Below are positions 1 through 10,309 of a DNA stretch of 64,000 bases, piece after piece. Each line of letters opens with the position of its first letter. Within the stretch, counting starts at the first letter, position 1. The stretch lies in contig WNNJ02003523.1 in the NCBI GenBank assembly GCA_012934845.2, forward strand, positions 62,001 to 126,000. The letters run 5' to 3'. Position numbers and translations under genes: made by a program. This stretch comes from Pomphorhynchus laevis. Taxonomy: Eukaryota; Acanthocephala; Palaeacanthocephala; Echinorhynchida; Pomphorhynchidae. The notes under the pieces are model-generated. The model saw only the letters and a list, made by a program, of their open reading frames with translations, ran no database searches and was not told the origin of the DNA.

Positions 1-1915
1 GCTAAGTCACCTGCATGGATAGATTCCGATGTCAGACAACTAATAAGTTCACGAAATTGTTTATGGAAACTTCAGCGTTCTGACTTTAGTTTCTCTGCCA
101 GATATAAATATGTTCGAAATCTTTGTACTAGAGTGAAAGCAACAAAACGATATGCATTCGAATCGTATATTGCTAATAATGTAACACGAAATCTAAAACT
201 ATTCTGGGCTTATATTCGTCGTAACAGAACCCTTAACACATAAATCAAGTATGTCCTTAATGCGGAGGGATGCGTGATAACTTCTCAGAGTGGTATTGTG
301 GAATGCCGTGCTACGTACTTTTCGCTACCGGCAAATAATTCACCTAGAGCTTCTATCACTTCGCATTTGTAGCATTAGGGCAATCTTCGCGTTTTCATCC
401 AGTAACGATTTGTGAGATTGTAAGTCAGCTTGATCAGCTTGACCCATTTAGCTCTACCGACCCTGATGACATTTCTCAGTTTCTCTTAAAGAATTTATCT
501 AGATATTTGGCTCCTCTTCTTGCTATTTTTGAGAACAGTTTGACCAGTGGATGAGTTCCTGATGTCTGGAAAACTGCCATCGTAGTTCCAATCCTAAAGA
601 AAACCATTGCAACGGCTTGTACTGACTATAGACCAATCAGCCTGACTAGGTCTCTATGCCAAGTGCTTGAAAAGTTGATCGCTACCCGGTCACGTATCAC
701 TTGACGGAACTCGGAATAATGTCGTTTTCTCAACACGGTTTCCTTCCTGGTCGTTCCTGCTTAACTAACTTATTAACTTCACGCGAAATGTGGGTTAAGG
801 CGGTCAGTCGCGGCCAATCAATTGATGTGGTATTCATTGACTTTTCAAGGGCATTTGATCTGGTGCCGCATGAAAGCTTGGTAGCATTACTATTTAACAA
901 CGACATTCCTGTAATGTTGTGTAAGTGGGTTCAAGATTTCCTACGTAATCGATTCTTTAGAGTGAGAGTTGGCACCTATCTTTCCACTCCCAGACGCGTT
1001 TTCTGTGGTGTTCCGCAGGGTACAGTACTAGGAACTCTGCTGTTTATTGTGTTCCTTAACGATTTGTTGCTGCGGATTCAGAGTCCCTGTCTTGCTTTTA
1101 CTGACGACCTCAAACTATGGTCTGTAGATGATATTGATCCGCTTGGCATTTCCCTGCAGGAAGACCTTAATGAAATATACCGATGGAGTGAGGCTACTGG
1201 TATGAAGATCAATGTTGACAAATGCGGTCACATGAAATTAGGAAGGCGTTGTGATGACCGTCATTTTCGCCTAGGAACTTCAATTCTTAATGTCGTCATG
1301 GAGTATAGGGATCTGGGTGTCATGGTGCATAGGACATTGAAATCTCAGTCAACTACAGAGTTTGCCTATAGCAAGGCTTTGCGAGCTATGTACTGCGTCA
1401 AAAATGCATTTAATCGTATTAATCCATACGTCTTCAAACGGCTTTACTGCGCTCTTGTTCGCCCGCATATAGAGTACTGCGTGCAAGCAGTTTTTCCATA
1501 CACTAAGAAAGAGTTCAATAGACTAGAGTCAATCCTTCGTAGAGGTTCTCGAATGTGAATGGATGGATCATATTCATATCGTGAGCGGCTTGAATTTCTA
1601 AAAATACCATCTTTGGGTCAGAGGCTATATTACCTAGACCTTGTTGCATTATGGCGAATGGTTAATGGGATAGATGGGTTTCCCTCGTGCTATGTTAAAA
1701 TTTGTTCTCAGACGCGTCGTGGCCACCCGTTGAAACTATTTAAGTTTCCCTACGGTAAAGAAGTGAGTTTGGCTAGGCTCTCACATCGAGCATTAAACGC
1801 CTGGAACACGTTGCCAGGAGAAATAGCATGTACCAAGGACTTCTCTCAATTTAAAGTTCAACTTCGTCAGTGGATTAACGATCATGGCATTCCGGATGTA
1901 TACAATATTATGTAA
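1..1915 (+). pseudogene. LINE-G ORF2 remnant (endonuclease linker, reverse transcriptase, C-terminal region)
   Basis: Codons 1-240 encode the basic linker (FWAYIRRNRTL) and stop at 241-243. Positions 244-700 preserve RT start motifs (KTAIVVPI, DYRPISLT) in changing frames. From about 701 to 1558 a long frame holds QHGFLPGRSCLTNLL, FIDFSRAFDLVPH (motif A), CGVPQGTVLGTLLF (motif B) and AFTDDLKLW (motif C). The usual FADD is changed to FTDD, but both aspartates remain. A TGA at 1556-1558 interrupts the frame, which continues at 1559-1915 with the C-terminal domain (HRALNAWNTLPGEI). Product once: reverse transcription of its own RNA at the target site. Confidence 0.88.
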
Positions 1916-1975
1916 CCGCTATTTACTTTTTTTCTTTTCTTCTTTTTCATATTTTCCTATGTGATCAGTTGAAAC

Positions 1976-1987
1976 AGCCATTTGGCT
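1976..1987 (+). other. LINE-G 3'-terminal hairpin AGCC-ATTT-GGCT
   Basis: A 4-bp stem with a 4-nt loop sits 35-40 nt before the element end, with GTGATC upstream and CTTGTAAT plus an AAT-rich tail downstream. The same arrangement recurs in LINE-A3, -B, -D and -F, so it is probably the RT recognition structure of the RNA 3' end (inference from what is known for CR1/L2-type tails). Confidence 0.65.
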
Positions 1988-2035
1988 ATAACTTGTAATA
2001 CTAATAATAAAAATACAATCTAAAGTAAATATAAT

Positions 2036-2049
2036 CTAATATACATACA
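2036..2049 (+). promoter_or_regulatory. Leader motif CTAATATACATACA
   Basis: This 14-nt motif recurs in the leaders of LINE-A3 (twice, 31045 and 31061), and as CTAATAAACATACA in LINE-E4 (44305) and RLE-3 (61847). It always lies near the 5' end of an element, ahead of its first reading frame. Role unknown; an initiator or promoter element is a guess. Confidence 0.4.
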
Positions 2050-2230
2050 CCATCAAAATTACAATTATTATTACAATCGTTATTGTACACTACTCGAGTA
2101 GTCATCCCGGGATATAAGGGCTCTGTCTAGCGGACGGAATATCAACGAGTCCGCCGCAGCAGTTCGAAGGAGACGCAACGAGGAGCCTTACGGATCGGAA
2201 GTCTTCCAACAAAAGAAAACTTGAACTATT

Positions 2231-2557
2231 ATGACCAAGGGGAAACCATCGAATATCACCCTGTGTTGTACATGCAACGGCCATGCAGCAAAGTGTAAGG
2301 GTTGTAGATGTGCTAAGGCAAATCGAGCATGTACAATCTGCAGGGCTTCAAATGGCAGCAACAAGCAACTAATTACTTTGCCACATGCCTTAGATAGCAG
2401 GCAGGAATCGTCAGAGGGAGTAGTGGGGACAGACTTTAATCGCCTTGAGTTAGTAGAGTCACACGGCTTCGAAGCAGCGATTGATATAGTGTACCACGAG
2501 GTCATCACATGGATTCCGAATCTGATGGAGCTGCCCAAGTGCAATGCCAGCCACTAA
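2231..2557 (+). pseudogene. RLE-1 N-terminal Cys-rich (CXC-like) protein segment
   Basis: It starts at the ATG at 2231 (MTKGKPSNITLCC). Residues 12-37 pack eight cysteines in the pattern C-C-x2-C-x6-C-x2-C-x-C-x6-C-x2-C, a zinc-binding CXC-like module. It is probably the nucleic-acid-binding N-terminus of the RLE-1 polyprotein. The rest is acidic and unrecognised. The frame closes at 2557, and the downstream RT region begins in another frame at about 2570, so the original protein is broken here. Confidence 0.6.
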
Positions 2558-2569
2558 TTCATTAGCGAA

Positions 2570-4300
2570 TTGGTTTCGCTCTATCAAGGAGCTGTCAATG
2601 ATATTGAGAATATTGGGCACTACTTGAAAATGTCAACAGTATTATGCCAGCTGATACTGCAAAAGTCCAAAACAAGTAAAATCGGCATCAACCGAAGAAA
2701 TATTGAACGTCGCCTTTTATTATGGAAGAAAGAGTTGTTATCGCTATTGCAGGAGGCTAATTTTCAACAAATGCAGAGAAGCAATAATCCAAGATCAGAC
2801 AAAGGTTATGCACATGGTTGGATTCGACGATTCATAAAATTAATGTCCAGCGAGGACACAAGCGCGGCGACACGATTAATTACAGCCTCAGTTAACTCGG
2901 GCAGGGTCTTGAGGTTGGATGACCGGGTCGGAGAACAAACGGTCCGCCAAAGATTAGGTGACTTGCATCCAAATGCATCAGATATTCACGAGGAATTCTG
3001 CCTCGCCGACCACCTTCCGAACGCAACTCATCATCATCCAATAACCTTTCAAGATATTAACAACGAAGATATTATTAATGCAGCTCGTCGCACTCAGGGT
3101 TATGCAGGTCCATCAGGCGCTGACGCAAATTTGTGGCGTCAAATGTTGTTCTTTCGGAGAATCCTCAATTAAACTAGCTTCCCATATGGCTGACTTTGCC
3201 ATTCTATTAAGCTCGACAAGCTTAGACTCAAAGAAACTAGAAGCATTCACAGCATGTAGGTTGGTGCCGCTAGACAAGAACCCAGGAATAAGACCAATCG
3301 GTATTTGTGAAGTCTCCCTTCTTATTATCGGTAAAGTTCTCACTGGAAGAATAGGCGAAGACACGAAGATCGTCTCTAAGTCCGAGCAGCTATGTGCAGG
3401 GCAACGTTGTGGAGTTGAAGGGGCGATTCACTCAATCCGACACCACTACTCGAGTGATCTAAAAATGTGTGTGTTGCAGCTCGATGCGCAAAACGCATTC
3501 AACAGCATAAATCGACGACTGGCTTTGGCAAATATTCGATTTGTATGCCCATCACTCGCCACAGCATTAACCAATATCTATGGACACTCTGCGGCGCTCT
3601 CAGTAGATAACTTGTAATATGGTCAAATGAAGGGTTTACCCAAGGATACCCGTTAGCGATGCTGGCATTCGCTGCTGCATCCCTAACCATCATCAGCCAA
3701 TTACAAACCATAGCACCAAACGTAGTCCACAAATGGTACGCTGATGATGGAAACTGTGTTGGTACCCACTAAGAATTAAGAAAAGTATGGGAAGCCGTCC
3801 GCTTAATTGGTCCTAGATTTGGGTTTCAAGTTAATGAACTAAAGTGTCAACTACTGTCGCCGAGATCATTGATTGAGGAGGTCAAAATAAGTTTCAAAGA
3901 TGAAAAACTCAAGTTAGTTATCGAAGGAACTAAAATTTTAAGGTCGGCTATCGGAAGCGATTCTTATATATACGAATTTGTACGCATGAAAGTTGATATT
4001 TGGCTAGCAACATTGGATAAGTTAGCATTGGTTGCACGGGAAGATCCACATGTCGCCTACATTTCACTTGCTCAGGCTATTCAATTTCAATGGACACAAG
4101 TCCAAAGAACATGTCAGGCACCGTCAGCACTTTATGGATGTCTATCCGAATACATCTTCAGATTCTGATACCAGAAATAACGGGGAGTCAAGTGAATACG
4201 CATAGACGAGATATAGTTTCACTTCCTCTCAACAAGGGTGGCCTCGGTAAAATCGACCCCACGTCCAACCCACACAGTTTTATAGTCGCTCTCTAAGTAT
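2570..4300 (+). pseudogene. RLE-1 reverse transcriptase and post-RT region, broken
   Basis: Pieces in three frames carry GIRPIGICEVSLLIIGKVL, LCAGQRCGVEGAIHSIRHHY, LQLDAQNAFNSINRR (motif A), EGFTQGYPLAML (motif B; families usually read TQGDPLAM) and WYADDGNCVG (motif C). A stop follows motif C at about 3770. The post-RT region (GPRFGFQVNELKCQLLSP; FQWTQVQRTCQAP; IPEITGSQ; NKGGLGKID) matches the arrangement of metazoan LINE-like RTs that end in a restriction-like nuclease. It includes at least three frame changes. Confidence 0.72.
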
Positions 4301-4499
4301 GTCTGATCCCTTTAATAAAGGGTATTTATGGAGTCCAATTACGAATAGCATAAAAAGACTGTGCTGCCTCAATTCGAAAGGAAAATATGTTACTGGTCGA
4401 AAGTAGAACAAAAAGTGTCCAAGATCGGTGCGAAGTAGCCGGTATTCACTTACAGTTCGTCACTTGCAAGGGCGTTTCTACGTAGTTATCGAGCAAACC

Positions 4500-4788
4500 G
4501 TTGGACTGCCTAAGAAGTCACCTCAGCAAACACCAATTTCAAGACGCGATCGCTGCTAGGTATGGTTGGGAGCCGGCTGATGCCCCTCTGACACAACATA
4601 ATACGTGACATTGTAGCTGAAGAACTCTCGCAGATTTGCTGCTTGACTCATATCGAGCTATTATTGCAACCGGTACCAGACACCATAAGGTTCGAAAATA
4701 ATTCCACAACACAAGACCCTCAAGCACGTGTTGATGTAGCATGTCAAGGATTGTACGGGGATAAAACGTTGCGGTCCATTTATCTCCA
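4500..4788 (+). pseudogene. RLE-1 C-terminal region reaching the nuclease domain
   Basis: Fragments read HQFQDAIAARYGWEPADAPL and then DPQARVDVACQGLYGDKTL. The second matches the start of the PD-(D/E)XK nuclease seen better preserved in RLE-2 (ARADISCNGLYG). The Cys/His knuckle between them is scrambled. The domain is cut off at about 4788, before the catalytic DIxV and KxxKY parts. Confidence 0.6.
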
Positions 4789-4956
4789 AACGGGAGATAA
4801 ATCTTTAAAGCAATTTTTGACAATATAGGTCATTCTTCTTGCTGCGTTACAAATCCTATCAGTGTTAGTACGTGTTTTCAGATTGTTTTGAACAATTATA
4901 CCAAGATCCAGAATAAACTGCGTGGAAACAACAAGCTCATCGCCAATAAAATATTC

Positions 4957-5796
4957 TTAACTCACATTGCTATGACCTAATCTCATATGTGCACACTTTT
5001 TAATATTCAATGTAATTCCAGTGTTTAAAGACCATCGATAAACAATGTTTAGGATATTTTGAAAGTCATTTCGATCCTTGTTGGTTTTAATCAATTTCCA
5101 TACCTTTACATCGTCGGCAAAAGCTAAAACACTACAATCCTCAATTAAATCTAGTAGCTGATTTATAAATATGTTAAACAACAAGGGTCCTAAGACTGAT
5201 CCCTGTGGTACTCCTGAGGTGATAGGACGATAAGACGATAGGCATTGACCTACACGAACAGCAAAGGATCTATCTTTAAGAAAATCTTGAATCCAGCTCA
5301 TAATGGAGCGATTGACTTTATAAGACTCAAGGGTGGAAATTAGCATTTTGTGGGGCACCCTATCAAAAGCCCGACTAAAGTCAAGAAATATTACGTCGAT
5401 ACAGTACCCGTTAGCAACATGTCCTACCCAATCTTCACGAGCATGTAATAAGTTTGTAAGACATGAACGTCGAGGGCGAAATCCATGCTGTGCATTATTG
5501 AGAATTTTAAGCAAACACAAATGATCATATATGCGTCTGTTTAGTATGCGCTCAATCACTTTGCATACAACACTAGTTAGACTTATTGCCCTATAGTTAT
5601 TCGGATCATCTTTTTCACCATTTTTATAAATTGGTACTACAATCGCTTTTTTCCAGGCAGCAGGTAACTTCGAAATGCGCAAGCTCAGCTCAAATATGAA
5701 GGCTACTGGCTCAGCCAGAACAGGAGCAAGTAACTTAAGAAGTTGGGGGTGAATATCATCGGGGCCTGCCGCTGATGATCTAGATAACCTAGCCAA
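4957..5796 (-). pseudogene. LINE-A1 ORF2, reverse transcriptase part
   Basis: A 279-codon open stretch: SSAAGPDDIHPQLLKLL, WKKAIVVPIYKNGEKDDPNNYRAISLTSVV, NAQHGFRPRRSCLTNLL, IFLDFSRAFDRVPHKML (motif A), SGVPQGSVLGPLLFNIF (motif B), LAFADDVKVWK (motif C). All catalytic aspartates are present. A stop follows GHSNVS at 4957, and decayed sequence continues to about 4789. Confidence 0.88.
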
Positions 5797-5897
5797 TTCA
5801 ACAAAAACCTAATGTGCTGTTATCGTTAAAACTGGAGAACCAATTTCTACCTGTTGTGATGCTGCATCTCCACATATGCTAGAGAAAGCATCTGGTG

Positions 5898-6923
5898 TCA
5901 GCTCAAAAGCGGATGCAAACAATTCTGCCATGCTGTCTGGCGTGGTAGCAGAGCTCTGAATCCTTTCACAAAGGCCCAAAATTTTTTTGGTTCTGTATCA
6001 ATTTGTGAAGCTAATTGATCTTCAAAACTATGCCTTTTTGTAATCTTAAGGCGATTGACGAAATTTCGGAACATTGTATACCGCTTTTTAAAATTATTCT
6101 GATGACGGCTTAGTTCAAATAGACGATTCCTATGTTTGAGAGCATATCGCAATTCAGTGTCAAACCAAGGAGGGTATTTAGCTTTACTTTTTGGTACTCT
6201 ACGGAGTGGTGCAAACTTATCTGCAAGAGCTACTAAACCTGATTCAATAACATGCCACCTTACCTCAATGTCTTCACTAGCACAGTTGAATGATGTTCTT
6301 AGTGCCGCCTCTCGTAATGAGTCTTCATCAATTTGTTGCCAAGATCTTTTCGACACTATCAAATTTTCCAGTTTTGGGATCATACACCTAGAAAAATAAT
6401 TGAATAAGATCATGCAATGATCGCTCAATCCAATAGGACTCTGATAGCTCATATTACCCACACTTGTAATTAATTTGGAAAATACCAAATCTAGACAAGA
6501 TTCCTGGTTTTGCGCGAATCTGGTGGGCGACTGCACATGTTGCTCTAACATGAGATCATTTGTAAGAAAATTCCACAAATCCGCATCTGACTTGGAAGAA
6601 CTACTATCCAAAACATAATTCCCGATGTGACCAGCTGAGGGTATATTAAAATCGCCAACTAGTAGATATTCTTCAAGCTCAGAACATTGACTAATTAGTG
6701 TAGAGAATTCATGACTCAATACGGATGATTGCGGCGACCTGTAGCACACGGCAATACCTAAGGGACCTCCGAAGTGTGAAACAATGACTGAGAGAAACTC
6801 ACACGTGCCCAGTTCATTTTTAAAATTACGAGTGGAAATAATATTTAAGGATGTCATAATATAGAGCGCAACACCTCCACCCTTCCGAGACTCTCTATCA
6901 GCTCTCACCAAATTATATCCCAT
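5898..6923 (-). pseudogene. LINE-A1 ORF2, endonuclease part
   Basis: An open stretch of 341 codons carries ESRKGGGVALYI, AVCYRSPQSS, LLVGDFNIPSAGH (Asp/Asn catalytic site), SPIGLSDHCMIL (Asp-His catalytic pair) and the linker RYALKHRNRLFELSRHQNNF / KKFWAFVKGFRALLP. This is an APE-type endonuclease that nicks target DNA. The frame is lost before the RT. Confidence 0.85.
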
Positions 6924-7169
6924 AATAGCAATTAAACCATCGGGGATATCACGATGCAGCCATGTTTTAGTGAGAGCCAGGATCGCTGGTTTATTTAAGA
7001 TGACCTATGCCTTTAGTTCATCAAATTTTTGGTAAAATACTCCTTAAATTAGTATAGGCGACACTAATACCAGAAGCAGAGGGTAATTGAGTAGTAATGT
7101 TGGATGTGATATCAATGCGCGCTAGATTTCCTAATTGTAAAATGGAATCCCTCGAAGAACTCTCCAAAC

Positions 7170-8298
7170 TCACCAACGCACGAATGGTCGCCGACGAACT
7201 ACTCGAAAATTTCTTATCATTAGATCAGTCTCTCCATTCGATCTTCTAAATGCTAGATTAGCACGAGCATTATTAAGCAACAATCTTTCCTCAACCAAGA
7301 GATCTTTAAAAATTTTTGTCGTCCTACCTTTCAAGCAATAATCTCTAGCTAAAACTGCTCTTGTATTATCTGCAGAATCAAATATTACTTTAAGTAATCG
7401 TGGTTTGTGTTGTGCTTTTTTACCAAGACGAAATAAGCTTTTGACATTGAGGCTAAGCGCAATATTCTCTTCACCCTGAACGAATATATCAGACAAGACC
7501 TTACGAATAGAAACTACGTCATCATCCACACGGGTCTGAACGTTGTCTGCAGAAGATTCAGTGATGTTAGCAAAAATTACGCAATTATTTCTGTTTCTAG
7601 CACGATTCCTAATATTGATAATTTCAACAAATGTCTTATCTGTCAAATCCTTGGATTTCAGTTCATTTTCATTTCCGACTGCAATATCATTGCACACTCT
7701 ATCATCGTCTCTTGTCTGCGTTCTACTTAAAGGCTGCTTCAATACATTCTTTGGTCGAACATGAGTAGAAATCAATATATTGTAGTTCTTAGGACTGTGT
7801 TCCGCGAATACGTCAGATAATGGTGAATGTCATTTATTAGTAACTCTCAGGTGTAACTTTATCTTTTTCGTTTGCCATCACAGTGCTTTCATTGATATTT
7901 CTTCTTTGTTTATACACCGTCCGTGAATGTCTATGTCCTCGTGTCCAAATGCGAGTCGAACTTGAAGCATCTATTACGTCGGGTTCCTTATTTGAATTGA
8001 CGTGTAACGACATCGGCGTAGTGATTTTGCTCTGGCATATGCTAGATTATTTGCCAATAATTTGTTCTTGAATCTTGGGTGTCTTTAAGTTAAAATGAGC
8101 ATTGTCCTTTGCTGATGTCGGTGAACTAAAATATATGATTGACGCAGTACAAAAACCACATATGAATTTTCTTCTACTCAATGTATCAGCATCTTTATGT
8201 GGTACAGTTACTGTAGTCCAGACATTGCAACAATCACCATCACATCCTACTTGTCTTGATATGAATTCAGGAATATCGTTTCCCTTACGTCTGCCCAT
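7170..8298 (-). pseudogene. LINE-A1 ORF1 (Cys/Trp N-terminus plus RRM/CTD-like half)
   Basis: It starts at MGRRKGNDIPEF (8298). The N-terminal motif reads GCDGDCCNVWTTVTVP then FICGFCTAS, the Cys/Trp module of all LINE ORF1s in this window. The C-terminal half (7775-7170) reads NCVIFANITES, RVDDDVVSIRKVLSDIF, LFRLGKKAQHKPRLLKV, and ends in LMIRNFRVVRRRP, an RRM/CTD-like chaperone layout. The two halves are in different frames. The same change of frame occurs at the homologous place in LINE-A2 and LINE-A3. ORF2 opens within the last codons in another frame. Confidence 0.8.
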
Positions 8299-8305
8299 AA
8301 TTGTG

Positions 8306-8696
8306 GTCTGCTAATGATTGTATTTACTTTAGATCTCAAATGTATGTTATTTTATTGTATGTTTATAAGAAACCCAAGTTGTATTTCAAATTTTAGCAAT
8401 AGAGCGTATTGTGAGCAACATCAATTAAACGGTAAATGTGATTTAAAGTGTAATAACAAAGCATGCAAATTTGATGGCGGTGACTGTTCATTGCCAGCTC
8501 AGAATATTTATAAATTGAATATTTATAAATAGAATATTTCTAACAGAATTTCCAAAGAACATTTAAAAAAGAATATTTTATAAACATTTAAGTTAACATT
8601 GTCATTAAAACTTTTAAAATATCTTTACAAACATCAAGAACGTGTTACATAGGACCTTATTGTATCAACCTGTGAGAATAAAAATCACAAAATTAA
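8306..8696 (+). other. Spacer between LINE-A1 and LINE-A2, probable host DNA
   Basis: This 390-bp stretch matches none of the element families here. It carries the Notch-repeat exon (8390-8532), followed by strongly AT-rich sequence to 8696, where LINE-A2 begins abruptly inside its RT. It is the only candidate host coding DNA in the window. Confidence 0.5.
8390..8532 (+). pseudogene. Exon or exon fragment with a Lin-12/Notch repeat (LNR)
   Basis: The frame reads SNRAYCEQHQ then LNGKCDLKCNNKACKFDGGDC. The six cysteines and the C-D-x2-C-N-x3-C-x2-D-G-x-D-C spacing are the LNR signature, a calcium-binding module of Notch and a few other extracellular proteins. A splice-acceptor-like TTTTAG lies at about 8385-8391, just ahead. 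The frame ends at a TAA at 8530-8532 after a low-complexity NIYKLNIYK run, and no good splice donor is visible before it. So it may be a terminal exon, a relic, or an exon cut by LINE insertion. Notch itself is the first guess; other LNR proteins are possible. Confidence 0.6.
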
Positions 8697-8929
8697 GCTG
8701 CATGTGCACACTTTCTAATATTCAATACAATTCCAGTATTTAAAGACCATCGATAAACAATATTTAGGATATTTTGAAAGTCTTTTCGATCCTTGTCGGT
8801 TTTAATCAATTTCCATACCTTTACATTATCGGCAAAAGCTAAAACACTACAATCCTCAATTAAATCTAGTAGCTAATTTATAAATATGTAAAACAACTGA
8901 GGTCCTAAGACTGATCCCTGTGGTACTCG

Positions 8930-9256
8930 TTAAGTGATAGCACGATAATACGACATACATTGACCTACACGAACAGCAAAGGATCTATCTTTAAGAAAAT
9001 CTTGAATCCAGCTTATAATGCAGCGATTAACTTTATAAGACTCAAGGGTGGAAATTAGCACAAAACCCCGACTAAAGTCAAGAAATATTACGTCGATACA
9101 GTACCCGTTTGCAACATGTCCTACCCAATCTTTACGAGCATGTAAAAAGTTTGTAAGGCATAAACGTCGAGGGCGAAATCCATGCTGTGCATTATTGAGA
9201 ATTCTCAGCGAACTCAAATGATCATATATGCGTCTGTTTAGTATGCGCTCAATCAC
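8930..9256 (-). pseudogene. LINE-A2 ORF2, RT fragment
   Basis: Reads MIERILNRRIYDHL, NAQHGFRPRRLCLTNFL, VIFLDFSRGF (motif A, with a deletion after it removing the DRVPHKM part) and ISWIQDFLKDRSFAVRVGQC. Motif C (FADD region) persists in decayed form toward 8830. Upstream, RT entry sequence is found at 13250-13450 beyond LINE-E1. Confidence 0.8.
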
Positions 9257-9445
9257 TTTGCATACAACACAAGTTAGACTTATTGAAAAAAAGTTAGATA
9301 AAATAACATATATTCCAGATCAATACAGTTCCGCTCGATCCTCTTGCAAAATTTTTAGAGTACATAGGAGGACTTCTATACAAAAAGTTACAAATATCTT
9401 ACAACGACAACCATCGACGACAACGATCGACGACAATCATCGGAT

Positions 9446-10309
9446 ATGGGAGGACGTAAGAAAACAACTAAGACCGACACCAACTATGGACAACTGCAAG
9501 TACAGTGCTCGATACACAAATTCAGCGTCTGGACAACAATTACCTGCGACAAGAATAAGGCTAAAGAAGACTTCGTATGTGGTTTTTGTGGCAACAAACT
9601 AATCTGCAACCTTTCCAGTAAGCACATATCAACATCCAACACGTCAACTAAAACTACCCCCGTCGTTTCTAATGTCCTTTCTCCACCCACCGACCCTGTC
9701 ACCATATACACTTCCAATTCCATGTCATATTCAGTCCCCGACACCCCACGTCCAGTCCTTCCCGTCTCGTTTCTCAATAACTTGCATCCATCAATCAAAA
9801 TCACCTCCACCAACCTCCACTATCCTTCCACAAGGATATTGACGCGATCGTTGCGTCATTGTCACTAATATCACGCCTTCTAACTCCTTATCTCCACAAG
9901 CACGTCTGGACCACGATGTTTCCGCCTTATTCCATCCTCTCGTCTATTGTTCCTGCAGATAAACCATCCTTTTCCAACATCTCACATGTCGCATTCATCC
10001 GTCTAAACAAATCTTCTCAATCTAATCCTTCCCAGCCCCCTATCCTAAAAATTGTTTTCAAGCATCGCTCTCACGCGTCTTCTGTCCTCTCTTAACGATT
10101 CAAACTCATGTCATAATACACTAGAATTTTCCCCGATCGCGCCCCTTCTGAAATCGCTCAAATCTCTTCAGCCCGCATCGAACAACGCCGTCGCGAGGAA
10201 AACGGCGAAACATCACTCTCTATCCGAAACAGACGGAAATTTTCAAGTTGTCCACACCCGTACAAAAATTCGATGGCGCTCCATCTCTCCTATGTGTCTT
10301 CTCCATTAG
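9446..10309 (+). pseudogene. LINE-E1 ORF1
   Basis: ATG at 9446 (MGGRKKTTKT). The Cys/Trp motif reads QCSIHKFSVWTTI then FVCGFCGNKL. The middle is Ser/Thr/Pro-rich with LNNLHPSIKI. The C-terminal half carries VAFIRLNKSSQSN / LKIVFKHRSHAS and ends in VVHTRTKIRWRSISP at 10309. It is split over three frames (changes near 9860 and 10070). ORF2's ATG at 10273 lies inside the RWRS codons. Confidence 0.8.

Larger units (their letters stand above)
1..2012 (+). mobile_element. LINE-G, CR1/L2/Jockey-like non-LTR retrotransposon, 3' part
   Basis: The copy enters from the left edge with the tail of the endonuclease-to-RT linker, runs through the reverse transcriptase and its C-terminal region, and ends in a short 3' UTR with a small hairpin and an AAT-rich tail near 1990-2012. 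The 5' part lies outside the window. The RT is most like those of LINE-D, LINE-F and LINE-B here. The next element (RLE-1) begins directly after the tail. Several frame changes and stops show that it is dead. Confidence 0.9.
2013..4788 (+). mobile_element. RLE-1, non-LTR retrotransposon with R2-type restriction-like endonuclease, 3'-truncated
   Basis: The 5' leader (about 2013-2230) contains CTAATATACATACA at 2036-2049. It is followed by a Cys-rich N-terminal domain, an RT, a post-RT region and the beginning of an R2-type nuclease domain. The sequence stops at about 4788, where the broken 3' end of LINE-A1 (minus strand) abuts it, so both elements lost their 3' ends at one junction. The same family is seen as RLE-2. 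The exact clade (R2, NeSL, Utopia or similar) cannot be set by eye. Confidence 0.72.
4789..8305 (-). mobile_element. LINE-A1, CR1/L2/Jockey-like, 3'-truncated
   Basis: The minus-strand order is ORF1 (8298-7170), endonuclease (6923-5898), RT (5796-4957) and decayed C-terminal RT sequence to about 4789. The 3' UTR and hairpin are missing because of the junction with RLE-1. The 5' end stops a few bases before the ORF1 start codon. Very close in sequence to LINE-A2 and LINE-A3. Confidence 0.9.

Noticed and set aside
5333-5524. Open frames antisense to LINE RT and endonuclease, seen at many places
   Set aside because: They mirror conserved coding regions and show no domain, so I treat them as shadows.
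8314-8390. Extending the LNR frame upstream to 8314 as a signal peptide (MIVFTLDLKCMLFYCMF)
   Set aside because: The hydrophobic run lies before a splice-acceptor-like TTTTAG and may be intron. No evidence that it is translated.
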